64,000 nt of DNA, taken from positions 6,448,001-6,512,000 of the forward strand of contig NC_014640.1 in assembly GCF_000165835.1 (NCBI RefSeq), in the 5' to 3' direction. Every line of letters starts with the position of its first letter. The stretch's first letter is position 1. Both the position numbers and the translations under genes were made by a program. Of this stretch, positions 56,001-64,000 are shown in pieces. The notes below the pieces were generated by a model. It saw nothing but the letters and a program-made list of their open reading frames with translations, made no database searches and was not told the DNA's origin. This DNA comes from Achromobacter xylosoxidans A8. GTDB lineage: Bacteria > Pseudomonadota > Gammaproteobacteria > Burkholderiales > Burkholderiaceae_B.

Positions 56001-56053
56001 ACGCTCCAGCATTGTCTGGCCTCGTTCCATACCAATGCATATGTCTTGTTCAT
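53027..56053 (-). CDS. Two-partner secretion exoprotein (TpsA, FHA-type) with GLUG repeats
   Basis: A 1008-residue secreted protein. An extended signal region (MNKTYALVWNEARQCWSVTR, then a hydrophobic stretch ending AHAAP near 53) leads into the TPS domain (about 55-300) with GNGIGDIHNTL, FNQPGASSIALNRVNG and the diagnostic VNPNGIVFGKGAEVNVGGLV. A helix-forming middle part (about 300-550) precedes about 14 GLUG-type repeats (about 575-1000; GGLVGYNSG, GGLVGANRG, GGIAGLNQG). It is far shorter than Bordetella FhaB and has no C-terminal prodomain. It follows its transporter gene by 80 bases. Adhesion or biofilm function is likely by family; GLUG repeats also occur in IgA peptidases and other surface proteins. 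Confidence 0.92.
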   Translation of the reverse strand: MNKTYALVWNEARQCWSVTRESVRRHGKKGGGRRGSVAALALIGLAGLSSAHAAPTGGTIAAGNGIGDIHNTLDRKQVSINQHTQKLIIDWNSFNIGADERVAFNQPGASSIALNRVNGLSPSSILGRMDANGQVFLVNPNGIVFGKGAEVNVGGLVASTKLLSDADFNAGNYRFTGASEAAVLNQGVIAARDRGSVALLGAKVSNQGVIQARLGRIALAAGGAFTVNFDGNGLLDLRMDGAALSALAENGGMLSADGGQVLMTAKAAGAALRTVVNSQGIIEAKTLQGQRGKITLDGGDAGLVVAAGKMNASALASHGNGGEVEIRGQQVTVRLGAEVDARALNGDSGTWRIASADVAVGANASAANATVHADTIASNLAATNIVLEGTAGDVALDGPVAWRSGNTLGLIAARDIAVTGDLTATGQNAAIAMSAGGEIALNGKTAVSGINGALSLQAPGGHVLGEGASITLSGAGASFHAHGQRYAVIQNLVQLQDIDRNLSGLYVLGNNLSGRGAIQSIGGSHGTFSGTFDGLGNTLSGYSVSGAGPNVGLFAASSGSIRNINLASMKVNTPSSGVASMSVGALVGYNSGQIINVSTTGMYVKGSSYHRNVVGGLVGTNVGGSIDRASVAGNVYAGSHTVALGGLAGENLNSVSSRGTITRSVSHNAVSGVMQRDELGGMGGLVGVNRGLVADASSHAGTQATGAGHSVGGLVGNNLGGAIERSFATGWVQNGSNAYTGGLVGLNSGSISGSAAEGGVSAEGGGSTGGFAGRNTSSGLLADVTAAGDVTAAYGVNVGGLVGANDGRIDTAEAGGEVRAGQTRNGGHAGGLVGYNSGRIEASVARGKVAGGAYAYTGGLVGYNTGTLATVNASGDVKAGKNSAVGGLVGANRGFIVSAMANGNVYGSFNSHVGGVVGENGDMGEVLQSSSAGEVGGAGQAYLGGIAGLNQGAITYSSASGKVNFVNSLSHTYGGLAGANYGVMRANSTFGLASLVPQVGLNHGIVER

Positions 56054-56133
56054 GATTGCCTCGCAAGAGTGGCGGGTCCGCCGTCATGGCAGGCTGCGCC
56101 GGTTGGGAAAATTGCGCGCGTGCTGCGCCTGGA

Positions 56134-57873
56134 TCAGAAGTAGTGCGATGCCTGGAGCCAGAAACGGGGCTCCTGGTCCGCCTCCGTCGCGAGTGGCTGC
56201 TGCCCAATCGGCCAGGCGATGCTCACATTCACCTGATGGCTGGCGCCGAACTGCGTAATGCCGAATCCCGCCGCGCCCAGGCCGTTGCGGTTGTCGCCCT
56301 GCGCCCAGCGGCGTTTGCTCAGACGCACGCCCCCCCGGTCCGCGAAGGCGTTCAGTTGCCAGCCGGGGGCCAGCTGGTAGCGCAACTCGGCGCTGGCCAG
56401 CCAACCTTCGTCGCCGCTGGCCGCGCCCAGCGGGTACGCGCGCACGCCATAGGGGCCGCCCAGGCTGAATTTTTCCGAACTGTCCAGGTTCCTCGAAGCC
56501 CACTGTGCCTCCAGCCGCGCAAACAGCTGGAAGCGGCCTGCGAGCTGCTGCAATCGGCTGGCCGAGAGATTGGTCCTGCCGAACCAGCCGGCTGCACGCA
56601 CGGTCTGGCGATCCTCGCGCCCGGCCTGCGCGTCGCCCAGCCGCAGCCGGCCGCGGCTGTGCGACAGATTCCAGGCGTTCCGTCCACCGCCGAACCATCC
56701 GTCCTCGCTGTTGCCGGCCAGGGCCAAGGTCCATAGCCCGATACGCTTGCGACTGCTGAGCTCGAAGAGGTCCATGCGGTCAGCCAGACGCTTGCGCTCA
56801 TACTGCAATTGCAGGCGCAGGCTGGCGCGACGCGTGCGCACCAAGGGCTGCTGAATGAACGCGGTCGACACTTCGGCGCGGCCATGCGCACCCAGAGGTT
56901 CGAAGCGCTTGCCCAGTTCGTACCGCATGCTGGACACGCCCACGCCGACCCGCGTGGACCAGGGCCCCAGCGGCAGCTGATAGGCCGCGTTGTAGTAGCG
57001 TTGACCGCGGTCGCTACCCAGCAGCCGCAGATTGAGCTGATCGCCCAGGCGCAGGGGGCTGTTGACGCCGAAGCTGCCGCTCAGCCGGTACTCGCCGGTG
57101 TAGTAGCCGCCGAAGTTGTCCGCGTCCAGGCTGCCGAAGATGAGCGGCCCCGCGTCAGCGTCCACCAGCAGGCTGGTGGTGCCGGTTTCGGCGCCAGCCT
57201 GCAGCGTACCCGTCACGGCCACGCCGGGCAGGTCGCTCAACAACAGCAGCGCGCGCTCCAGTTCGTCGGCCTGCACCGTATCGCCCGCGCTCAGGACGGA
57301 GAGCGGCTGCTCCAGTACCACGTCGCGGACCCGCGAGCGGTTCTGCAGGCGGATATCGCCGTAGCTGCCCTCCAGCACGGCAATGCGGAGGATGCCCGCA
57401 TCGAGGTCCTGCGGCGGCAAATAGGCGCGCGCCAGCACATAGCCCTGATCGTGGTAGTAAGCAGTGATGCGATCGGCGGCCGCGCGCAGCTCCGGCAACG
57501 TCAACGCCGTGCCCGCCAGATCGGCCAACAGCGCCTGCAATGTGACCGCGTCGACGACATGGTTGCCTTCGTAGCGAAATTCGCGAACCAGGACGGAAGG
57601 GCCCGCGTCCGCCTCGCCAGACGCGGCGGCAGGCGGCTGCGGCTCGGGCAGCTGCACGTCGGGTGCGCTGCTGGCCGCGGGCATGGCGGGCAAGGCCGAT
57701 TCCAGATCGCGAATGGCGCGCCCCGCATCCGGAATCTGCGCCCACGAGCTGCTCGTGTACAACACCATGGTCAGCCCGACGCCCGTAGCGGCCACTCGTT
57801 GGCATGCGCTTGAGCGCTTGCGGCGCAAGCATGCGTCCGCCTGCCCGGGTTTGCCGGTACGCTCCCCTGTCAT
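56134..57873 (-). CDS. Two-partner secretion transporter (TpsB, FhaC/ShlB type)
   Basis: A 579-residue outer-membrane transporter. After a signal-like region (ending YTSSSWAQ near 48) there is a plug-helix segment, two POTRA domains (about 85-245; FRYEGNHVVDAVTL, YYHDQGYVLARAYLPPQDL) and a 16-strand Omp85-type barrel with the conserved FSLGGPYGVRAYPLG motif (lid-lock, about 470-485) and a terminal Phe. It recognises the TPS domain of the adjacent exoprotein and exports it. ATG 57873 lies just inside a GGGGA stretch; an ATG at 57945 would add 24 basic residues and is less likely. Confidence 0.92.
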   Translation of the reverse strand: MTGERTGKPGQADACLRRKRSSACQRVAATGVGLTMVLYTSSSWAQIPDAGRAIRDLESALPAMPAASSAPDVQLPEPQPPAAASGEADAGPSVLVREFRYEGNHVVDAVTLQALLADLAGTALTLPELRAAADRITAYYHDQGYVLARAYLPPQDLDAGILRIAVLEGSYGDIRLQNRSRVRDVVLEQPLSVLSAGDTVQADELERALLLLSDLPGVAVTGTLQAGAETGTTSLLVDADAGPLIFGSLDADNFGGYYTGEYRLSGSFGVNSPLRLGDQLNLRLLGSDRGQRYYNAAYQLPLGPWSTRVGVGVSSMRYELGKRFEPLGAHGRAEVSTAFIQQPLVRTRRASLRLQLQYERKRLADRMDLFELSSRKRIGLWTLALAGNSEDGWFGGGRNAWNLSHSRGRLRLGDAQAGREDRQTVRAAGWFGRTNLSASRLQQLAGRFQLFARLEAQWASRNLDSSEKFSLGGPYGVRAYPLGAASGDEGWLASAELRYQLAPGWQLNAFADRGGVRLSKRRWAQGDNRNGLGAAGFGITQFGASHQVNVSIAWPIGQQPLATEADQEPRFWLQASHYF

Positions 57874-58261
57874 TCCCCATCCCCTTGCTCTCAGCCACCT
57901 TGCACGGGCAGCGCTCGCTGCCCGGCCGGCTGCCGCTCCGGCCATGCCGGGCGACGCTCGTCTTGCAGGCAGAATACGGATCGCGCGGCGGCGGGGCTTT
58001 GGGAAGGCTACGAAAACGGAGTCGTACTTCTACGATTCCGCAGCAGGCTGCCACGGATTGCAAAGCGGCGGCGAGGGAGGCCGCACTTTCGTACTCCTCC
58101 TATTCTTCCGCGTTCCAGCAGTCGGTACTATGGCGGCAAGCGGCATCGTCACAACTGCCGCGCACATACGGCGTTTCAAACGCCTGCTTTCGAATCCCGC
58201 CGCAACCGGCCATGGACGCGCGGCGGTTCCAGTAGCAGGCTCTGGATGAACGGAAAAAAAC
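57874..58261. promoter_or_regulatory. Divergent control region between tpsB and the RcsB-like gene
   Basis: This 388-base gap contains no credible gene. It holds GCACTTTCGTACTCCTC (58083-58099), 16 of 17 identical to the motif before fimbrial operon 2, followed by TATTCTTCC, which resembles the RcsB half-site (TAGGAATA-type on the other strand). A perfect 15-base palindrome GGCGTTTCAAACGCC lies at 58170-58184. Both sit where an activator of either divergent gene could bind. Confidence 0.5.
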
Positions 58262-58960
58262 ATGTCACACGGCCGCATCCGCGTCATCGTCGCCGACGAT
58301 CATCCCATCGTGTCCCTGGGCGTGAGCCATGAGCTCGCGCGGGACCCGGCGATCGAAGTCATAGGCTGCGCCAGGAATTCCACGGACCTGGTTGCCCTGC
58401 TGGAAGCGCAACCCTGCGACGCGGTGGTCTCGGACTATGCGATGCCGGGCGGCAAACACGGCGACGGCCTGGGGCTCATCGGTTTTCTGCGACGGCGTTT
58501 CCCGGCGCTGCGCGTGGCCGTGCTCACGATGATCGAGCATCCCACGCTGCTGCGGGCGCTGCTGGCCGAAAAGAATCTCTGCATACTCAGCAAAGCGGAC
58601 TCCACGCGCCATATCGCCGAAGCGATACACGCGATGAGCCGCGGCCGGACCTACTATTCGCCGACGGTCAAGGACATGATCATCCGCGAATCCCTCTCGC
58701 CGCAACCATCCCGGCTGACGCGGCGAGAGGCCGAGATCATCCGCCTGTTCTGTGCGGGCACCACCATCACCGAAATAGCGCAGATCTCCAGCCGCAGCGT
58801 GCAGACGATCAGTTCACAGAAGCGCAGCGCGATGAAAAAGCTGGGTCTTGAACGCGATGCGGACTTGATCCGATACGGCTGCGCCGCACTGCCGGACCAG
58901 CCCGCCCTGGCCGCGGCCAACGCGGCGCTGCCCCAAGAGGAGGACGAGCAAGTCGCTTGA
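58262..58960 (+). CDS. RcsB-like response regulator
   Basis: A 232-residue NarL-family regulator. The receiver has RVIVADDHPIVSLGV with the acidic pair, the phosphoacceptor in VVSDYAMPGGKHGDGLGLI and a Lys in CILSKADS. The GGKHGDG insertion after the Asp is an RcsB feature, as is the C-terminal LTRREAEIIRLFCAGTTITE and SVQTISSQKRSAMKKLGLE. A tail of about 30 Ala/Pro-rich residues follows the HTH. It is divergent from the TPS transporter gene and about 150-270 bases before an RcsC-like hybrid kinase, depending on that gene's start. It is a likely regulator of the secretion pair and perhaps of fimbrial operon 2. Confidence 0.92.
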   Translation: MSHGRIRVIVADDHPIVSLGVSHELARDPAIEVIGCARNSTDLVALLEAQPCDAVVSDYAMPGGKHGDGLGLIGFLRRRFPALRVAVLTMIEHPTLLRALLAEKNLCILSKADSTRHIAEAIHAMSRGRTYYSPTVKDMIIRESLSPQPSRLTRREAEIIRLFCAGTTITEIAQISSRSVQTISSQKRSAMKKLGLERDADLIRYGCAALPDQPALAAANAALPQEEDEQVA

Positions 58961-59108
58961 ATCCCCGCCCGGCGGGCGCCCCACACGCTGTCGCTTGTGC
59001 AATGTCGACACGTAGAACGCATCCAGCATCCGAATGGCAGCCGCTTGATCCACATCAACGCCGCCACCGCCCCTTTGCGTCAAAGCGGCCGGAATGATGT
59101 TCAAGTGA

Positions 59109-62100
59109 TTGCGCCCGCCCCTGAAACCCGCTGCGCCCGCCCATCCGCGGCGGCATGCCGGCGCCGCCCGATACGTATCCTGCCGCATCTTGATTCGACT
59201 ACGCCACCGCCTGAGCCCCTCGCGGCTCGACACCGTGACGCGCTTTCGCCGCTATCAGCGCTGGCAGAGCCTGGGCGGCGGAGTGCTGATCACGGCTGCG
59301 GTGCTGTTGACCTTCGCCCTGGAAGCAAAGACCACCGCCGACAAGTACCTGGAGTATGTGCGCCAATCCTTCGTGGCTGAACATGCCGTGCTCATGAAGG
59401 AAATCTATACACGCGAGAACGCCTTCCGCATCGGTCTGGCCAGCGCGGAACTGATGTGGCGGGAAGCGGCTCCCTTCGACGCTGTGCAGATCGCAAAGTA
59501 CCGCAGCCAGGGCGAAGAACTGTTATTGGAATCCGACGAGGATTCCCGCTCGCAATGGATATTGGGCTCGGGGAGCGGGCGGGTGGCGAATGCGGCAATA
59601 GGCAAGTTCTTCAATCTGGCCGAGCAGATCGGCCGCATTCCTTCAGGCAGCCCCGCCGACCATGGCAACTCGCTGGCCTCGTTCTTCTTTGGCGTCAACG
59701 GCAGCATTGCGGGTCTGGTCCCCGCCCCAGACCAGGCCGTCCGCCAAAGGATCCTGGCCGACCGCGACCGCTACCTGGCCCTGCTGACGGGCGAGGTCAG
59801 CCGGCGCATGCTGATCGCCACGGACGCAGGCACCGATACGTGGCGCTCCTTGCGCTGGATCCCTCCCGTCGCCAATCCGATTACCGGCAAGCAGGTGTTC
59901 CGCATCGGCGGAACCATACTGGACAAAGGCGTGCCCGTCGCCGTGCTGGTGACGGAGTATGCCCCCTTGCGGCCCGGCGCAACGCAAGCGGCGAATCGGC
60001 AAGCGGGGGCATTCGCCATCATATCGGCCAGCGGTCAACTCATCGCCGCATCGCCGGGCGCGGAGTCCGCCCCCGCGCAGGAGGCGGCACCCGCCGCCGA
60101 TCTTGCAGACATCCCTGCCGGCACACGCCAGGAAAGGACACGTTCCGGCCAGTTCTCGATCTCGGAAGGCCTGGGTCCCACCAGTTGGGTGCTGGTCTTT
60201 ACGCTGGACTGGAGCAGCATCGTCAACGCCATTGCCGCGCAGCTGACCATGCCCGCCACCATGACCGCAACGACGTTGGCGCTCATATGGGCCCTGCTGT
60301 TCTACTTCGAATTGCGCGTGGTCCGGCCCTTGATGAACCGCTCCCGGTTGGCGCTGGAAAGCGAGCATCTCAACCGTACGCTCATCGAAACAGCGCCGGT
60401 CGGCCTGGGTCTGATCGATGCGGCCAGCGGCAGCCCGCTGCTGCACAGCCCGGCCATGGAGAAGATGACTGCGCGCGTGGGCGCGGGAAAATTCAGCCTG
60501 TCGGCGGAACTGGCCAACCGTTACCGGCGGCGCGCAGGCGTGGCTGCAGGCACGCGCGACACGGATGTGGTCGAGGAAGACCTCTCTTTCGTGGCCCGCG
60601 ACGGCAATCCCGTCACCTTGTCGGTCAGCATGGCGGGTGCGCGGTACCGGGGTGCCAACGTGGTCGTGGCCGCGTTCATCGATGTCACCGAAAAGTACCA
60701 GTTGGCGCAGCGCCTGCGCGAGGCCAAGGCCGCTGCCGACCGCGGCAATGCCGCCAAGTCGGCCTTTCTGGCGGCGATGAGCCATGAGATCCGCACCCCG
60801 CTGCATGCCATCCTGGGACACCTCGAACTGCTCTCGCGCTCGCGCCTGGCGCCAGTCCAGCGCAACCGGCTCGAAACCGTGCGCGCCTCGTCGGGCCTGC
60901 TGCTCGCCACGATCAGCGACGTATTGGACTTCTCCAAGATCGAGGCCGGCGAGCTCAGCCTGGAGCAGACGGAGTTCGACCTGCTCGAAGTCGCCTCGCG
61001 CGCCTTGTCCATGTTCGCGCCCCAAGCTCAAGCCAAGGGCCTGGCCTTGCTCGGCGAGCTGGGCGCTGCGCTCAGGCTGCCGATGCGGGGGGATGCCACC
61101 CGGCTGGGACAGGTGATCCACAACCTGCTCTCCAATGCCATCAAGTTCACCGACCAGGGCCAGGTGGTGCTGCGTGTCCGGACCGACACGACCAGCATCG
61201 CCATCGAGGTCGAGGACTCGGGCATAGGCATGACCGAAGAACAGACGCAGAGCGTCTTCCGCGCCTTCAGCCAGGCCGACGCGACCATAGGCAGACGCTA
61301 CGGCGGCACCGGCCTGGGGCTGACCTTGTGCTGCCGACTGGTGGAGGCGATGGGCGGCTCCCTGTCGGTGCGCAGCGAACCTGGACGCGGCAGCCTGTTT
61401 GCGTTCACCCTGGAACCAGGTATCGACGCCGGTGAAAACGACAGGCCATGGTTCGCCGGCGAACAGGTATTGCTGCTGGCTGCGCGCGACAACTGCCGCC
61501 ACCATCTGGAAGCCGTCCTGCGCACCTGGGGACTGCGCGTTCACGCCCGCCGCCACCCTTCCGAGCTGGACGCGGACATGCTGGACGAAGCGACGGTCCT
61601 CATCATTTGGGGGAACAAAGCGGATTGGCAGCCCCGGGACGAGGACAGATTGCTGGACCAGTCCTCATGGGTGATCGACTGCGGCATGCTGGGCCCCTCC
61701 ATGCCACAGGATGCGGGGCGCAAGCTCAGCGTGTCCATGTATGGGCTGCAGGGCCTGGCCTGGGCACTGCGGCACGCGTTGCAGGACGCGCCCCTGGCCA
61801 CGGCAATGCCCGTGCCGGCGCCGCCGCATCCGGTACGATCGTTGCGGGTACTGGTGGCCGAAGACAACGCCGCCAATCGCGGCTTGTTCGAAGAGCAGTT
61901 CAAACTGCTGGGCTGCGAAGTCGATCTGGCGGAGGGCGGCGCGCAGGCTTGCGCGCTGCTGGCATCACGCCGCTATGACGTGCTGGTGACGGATCTGGCG
62001 ATGCCCGGCATGGACGGCTATGCGCTGGCCCGCCAGGCCCGCTCCGTCCGGCCGGACATGCCTGTCATCGCCGCCACCGCTTGCGTGACGGAAAACGAGC

Positions 62101-62570
62101 GGCAACGTTGCGATGAAGCGGGCATCGCGCGCGTGCTGACCAAGCCCTTGCCGCTGGCCGAACTCGAACTTGCCTTGCTGGACGTGTGCGGACAAGCCGC
62201 GCCCAGCCTGCAACAGTCCACGGCGGATTCCGGCGGCCCGCAAGCCCTGACCGACGGACGCGCCTTTCCACCCGCGCTGCTGCGCACCTTCGAACAATCC
62301 TGCGCACAATCCCTGGCCACCATCAAGCGAGCCGCCATGGACCAGGATAGGGGCCGCCTGCGCGGCGAACTGCACGCCTTGCGCGGCATGCTGGCCATCT
62401 TCCGCCTGCCTGCGCTGGCCACACAATGCGCGCAACTCGATGCGCACCTGGACCACTTGGGTGTCCGCGGCTCGGCGGAGGCGGTATCGGGCATCTGCGA
62501 CGATGTGCTCGCGGCCGTGAAGAACGCCGTCGAGACAGCGGACGAACAGCGGACTGCGGAGCAGGCATGA
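59109..62570 (+). CDS. RcsC/BvgS-like hybrid histidine kinase (HK-ABL-REC-Hpt)
   Basis: Up to 1153 residues. Membrane helices at about 52-75 and 380-400 flank a periplasmic sensor. Next come a PAS domain (about 415-545), the H-box LAAMSHEIRTPLHAILG (near 560), LLSNAIKFT, VEDSGIGM and GTGLGLTLC, then an alpha/beta segment resembling the RcsC ABL domain (about 780-880), a receiver with LVAEDNAANR and VLVTDLAMPGMDG (about 915-1035), and an Hpt domain with the His in LHALRGML. This is a complete phosphorelay ending on the RcsB-like regulator encoded just upstream. The start is unsure: TTG 59109 is the longest, and GTG 59235 gives a more usual short cytoplasmic tail. Confidence 0.9.
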   Translation: MRPPLKPAAPAHPRRHAGAARYVSCRILIRLRHRLSPSRLDTVTRFRRYQRWQSLGGGVLITAAVLLTFALEAKTTADKYLEYVRQSFVAEHAVLMKEIYTRENAFRIGLASAELMWREAAPFDAVQIAKYRSQGEELLLESDEDSRSQWILGSGSGRVANAAIGKFFNLAEQIGRIPSGSPADHGNSLASFFFGVNGSIAGLVPAPDQAVRQRILADRDRYLALLTGEVSRRMLIATDAGTDTWRSLRWIPPVANPITGKQVFRIGGTILDKGVPVAVLVTEYAPLRPGATQAANRQAGAFAIISASGQLIAASPGAESAPAQEAAPAADLADIPAGTRQERTRSGQFSISEGLGPTSWVLVFTLDWSSIVNAIAAQLTMPATMTATTLALIWALLFYFELRVVRPLMNRSRLALESEHLNRTLIETAPVGLGLIDAASGSPLLHSPAMEKMTARVGAGKFSLSAELANRYRRRAGVAAGTRDTDVVEEDLSFVARDGNPVTLSVSMAGARYRGANVVVAAFIDVTEKYQLAQRLREAKAAADRGNAAKSAFLAAMSHEIRTPLHAILGHLELLSRSRLAPVQRNRLETVRASSGLLLATISDVLDFSKIEAGELSLEQTEFDLLEVASRALSMFAPQAQAKGLALLGELGAALRLPMRGDATRLGQVIHNLLSNAIKFTDQGQVVLRVRTDTTSIAIEVEDSGIGMTEEQTQSVFRAFSQADATIGRRYGGTGLGLTLCCRLVEAMGGSLSVRSEPGRGSLFAFTLEPGIDAGENDRPWFAGEQVLLLAARDNCRHHLEAVLRTWGLRVHARRHPSELDADMLDEATVLIIWGNKADWQPRDEDRLLDQSSWVIDCGMLGPSMPQDAGRKLSVSMYGLQGLAWALRHALQDAPLATAMPVPAPPHPVRSLRVLVAEDNAANRGLFEEQFKLLGCEVDLAEGGAQACALLASRRYDVLVTDLAMPGMDGYALARQARSVRPDMPVIAATACVTENERQRCDEAGIARVLTKPLPLAELELALLDVCGQAAPSLQQSTADSGGPQALTDGRAFPPALLRTFEQSCAQSLATIKRAAMDQDRGRLRGELHALRGMLAIFRLPALATQCAQLDAHLDHLGVRGSAEAVSGICDDVLAAVKNAVETADEQRTAEQA

Positions 62571-62592
62571 ACGCCCTGTCCGCGCCACGCCT

Positions 62593-64000
62593 TCAGGCGA
62601 TGCCCGATGCAGGCACGCGCGCCGGCAACTGATCAGCGGGCCGGCTTTCGAGCATCTCAGCCAGCTCCCGCCGCTTCGCGGCATAACCCGGATCATCAAA
62701 GAGATTGTCCATCTCGTCCGGGTCCTCGGCCAGACAGTACATCTCGCCCGCGCCGCTACCCAGTTCCACCGTCAGCTTCCAATCGCGTGTGCGCACCGTG
62801 CGCAGCTTCAGCTCCACGCCGCAGCGCGATGCCGCCACGTCCCATTCGCTCAGCGCGAACTCGCGTTCGGCATCCCGGCCTTCCAGCAGCGGGCGCAGGC
62901 TGCGGCCATGCTGCGGCCCAAGAGCCGGTGCGCCGCCGTAGTCGCAGAAGGTCGCGGCCAGGTCCAGCGTGGAAACCGGGTCTTCCACCTTCTTTCCGGC
63001 TGCGATGCCGGGACCGCTGGCCACCATGGCCACGCGCAGCACGCCTTCGTAAGGCATCGGCCCCTTGAGCATCAACCCGTGATCGCCCAACCATTCGCCG
63101 TGGTCGGACGTGAAGATCACGATGGTGTCCTGATCCAGCCCGTATTCGCTCAAGGCCTTCATGATGCGGCCCACCTGGTGGTCCACCAGTGAAATCATGC
63201 CGTAGTAGTTGGCGATGATCCGGCGCAGCGCCTCGTCGGATTGGGTCGGCATGCGCGAGAAATTCTGGCGCACCGCCTGCACCTCGGCGTTGCCCATGGG
63301 CTTGCTCTCCATGCTGGCCCTGTGCCACCAAGGCCGGCGCTCGTAGTCGGTGGCACGATGGCGCGGCAGGTCGACCTCGTCGGGATGATGCAGGCGCGAC
63401 CAGGGTTCCGGACAGTCGAAGGGATGATGGGGATCGGGAAACGAGGCCCACAGGCAGAATGGCTGGTCGCGGTGTTCCCGCAGGTAGTCGATGGTGCGAT
63501 CGCCGATCCAGGCAGAGTTGTGCCAGGCTGCCGGCAATGCGGAATTGAAGGTCTGCGGCACGCCGCTGGCCGGCCCCAGATCGGTCTGGTACAGCTGGTT
63601 GCGCAGCTCACCCAAGCCGTCGCCGTAGTGCCAGCGCGAATGGTTCAGGCCGCCCGGCAAGGGCGTGGGCAGCCAGTAGTTGTGGCCCTCCACCACCAGC
63701 TCGACATGCTCGAAGCCCATGTATGGGCCCGCCCAGCCTGGCCCCATGCCGGCCTCGCTGTACTGGCACTCGGGCCGTCCGGTGGCCTGGAAGGTATGGT
63801 GCGTAGAAAAATGCGCCTTGCCGATGAAGCCGGTGTCATAGCCCGCGGCGGCCAGGCTGCCAGCAAAGCCCGCCTCGCCGGTGCGCAGATCCAGGTCTAT
63901 GCCGTTGTCGCAGACGCCATGCGTCAGGGGCAGCAGGCCAGTCAGCATGGAGGCGCGCGAAGGCTGGCAGACGATGTTGGGCGTGATGCAGGCCGCAAAA
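62593..64000 (-). CDS. Sulfatase (alkaline phosphatase superfamily), 5' end beyond the window
   Basis: About 469 residues are visible; the N-terminus lies past the right edge. Just inside the edge is the sulfatase signature CQPSRASMLTG, whose Cys (63969-63967) is the one converted to formylglycine. Further family motifs are GYDTGFIGKAHF, ASFPDPHHPFDCP and TSDHGEWLGDHG with the metal-binding Asp/His pair. The C-terminal YCLAEDPDEMDNLFDDP is the common sulfatase ending. Members hydrolyse sulfate esters, or choline sulfate, phosphonates and phosphodiesters in some branches; no signal peptide can be judged because the start is missing. It converges with the RcsC-like kinase gene (22-base gap). 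Confidence 0.9.
   Translation of the reverse strand, partial: FAACITPNIVCQPSRASMLTGLLPLTHGVCDNGIDLDLRTGEAGFAGSLAAAGYDTGFIGKAHFSTHHTFQATGRPECQYSEAGMGPGWAGPYMGFEHVELVVEGHNYWLPTPLPGGLNHSRWHYGDGLGELRNQLYQTDLGPASGVPQTFNSALPAAWHNSAWIGDRTIDYLREHRDQPFCLWASFPDPHHPFDCPEPWSRLHHPDEVDLPRHRATDYERRPWWHRASMESKPMGNAEVQAVRQNFSRMPTQSDEALRRIIANYYGMISLVDHQVGRIMKALSEYGLDQDTIVIFTSDHGEWLGDHGLMLKGPMPYEGVLRVAMVASGPGIAAGKKVEDPVSTLDLAATFCDYGGAPALGPQHGRSLRPLLEGRDAEREFALSEWDVAASRCGVELKLRTVRTRDWKLTVELGSGAGEMYCLAEDPDEMDNLFDDPGYAAKRRELAEMLESRPADQLPARVPASGIA

Overview
The window is a GC-rich chromosomal segment of a betaproteobacterium, most likely of the Alcaligenaceae (Achromobacter/Bordetella type). This inference rests on the mix of gene families: a Bug-type (tripartite tricarboxylate) solute receptor, several FadR/FCD GntR regulators beside catabolic operons, chaperone-usher fimbriae with FhaB/FhaC-like two-partner secretion, and a BvgA-like response regulator. 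I see no rRNA, tRNA, CRISPR array, insertion sequence or phage gene. Most genes are packed in operons with ATGA-type start/stop overlaps.

Left part (1-10.5 kb): the 5' end of a gabD-like dehydrogenase with a divergent LysR regulator; a ZnuD-like TonB receptor with a His-rich loop, Zur-like boxes upstream and a strong terminator; a GntR/FadR regulator convergent with a complete four-carbon sugar-acid operon (otnC-otnI-denD-ltnD-otnK), preceded by a possible coupled 19-codon leader; then a beta-hydroxyacid dehydrogenase and a carboxymuconolactone decarboxylase-like protein.

10.5-18.1 kb: a branched-chain-amino-acid-type ABC importer (binding protein, LivH, LivM, LivG, LivF), with a good sigma70 promoter and a FadR-type operator. 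It is followed by an FCD regulator, an unusual SCP2-like/alpha-beta hydrolase fusion and a metallo-beta-lactamase-fold lactonase-like enzyme.

18.1-28.5 kb: two divergent arms of an unassigned catabolic locus. The minus arm has an aconitase-family hydratase, a cyclic amidohydrolase, an isochorismatase-family amidase and a CobW GTPase. The plus arm has an FCD regulator, an isocitrate lyase/PEP mutase-family lyase, two SDRs and a Bug receptor. A repeated GTCAAC-type operator lies between the arms.

28.5-34.7 kb: a catecholate-type TonB siderophore receptor with a Fur-like box, a small secreted protein, a stand-alone periplasmic protein resembling the SecD P1 head, and a 7TM histidine kinase/NarL-type regulator pair.

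34.7-62.6 kb is the most interesting part. A five-gene minus-strand operon encodes two hybrid kinases, a BvgA-like regulator, a separate Hpt protein and an EAL protein; it reads like BvgASR with the Hpt split off. One of the two kinases has lost its phosphoacceptor histidine. Divergent from it lies fimbrial operon 1 (pilin, chaperone, usher, tip adhesin), then a winged-helix regulator with a degenerate receiver, then fimbrial operon 2 (pilin, chaperone, usher, chaperone, adhesin). Next is a TpsB/TpsA pair whose exoprotein carries about 14 GLUG repeats, and divergently an RcsB-like regulator and an RcsC-like hybrid kinase. A nearly identical 17-base motif occurs upstream of fimbrial operon 2 and in the TpsB/RcsB divergent region. 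The right edge holds a sulfatase cut by the window end.
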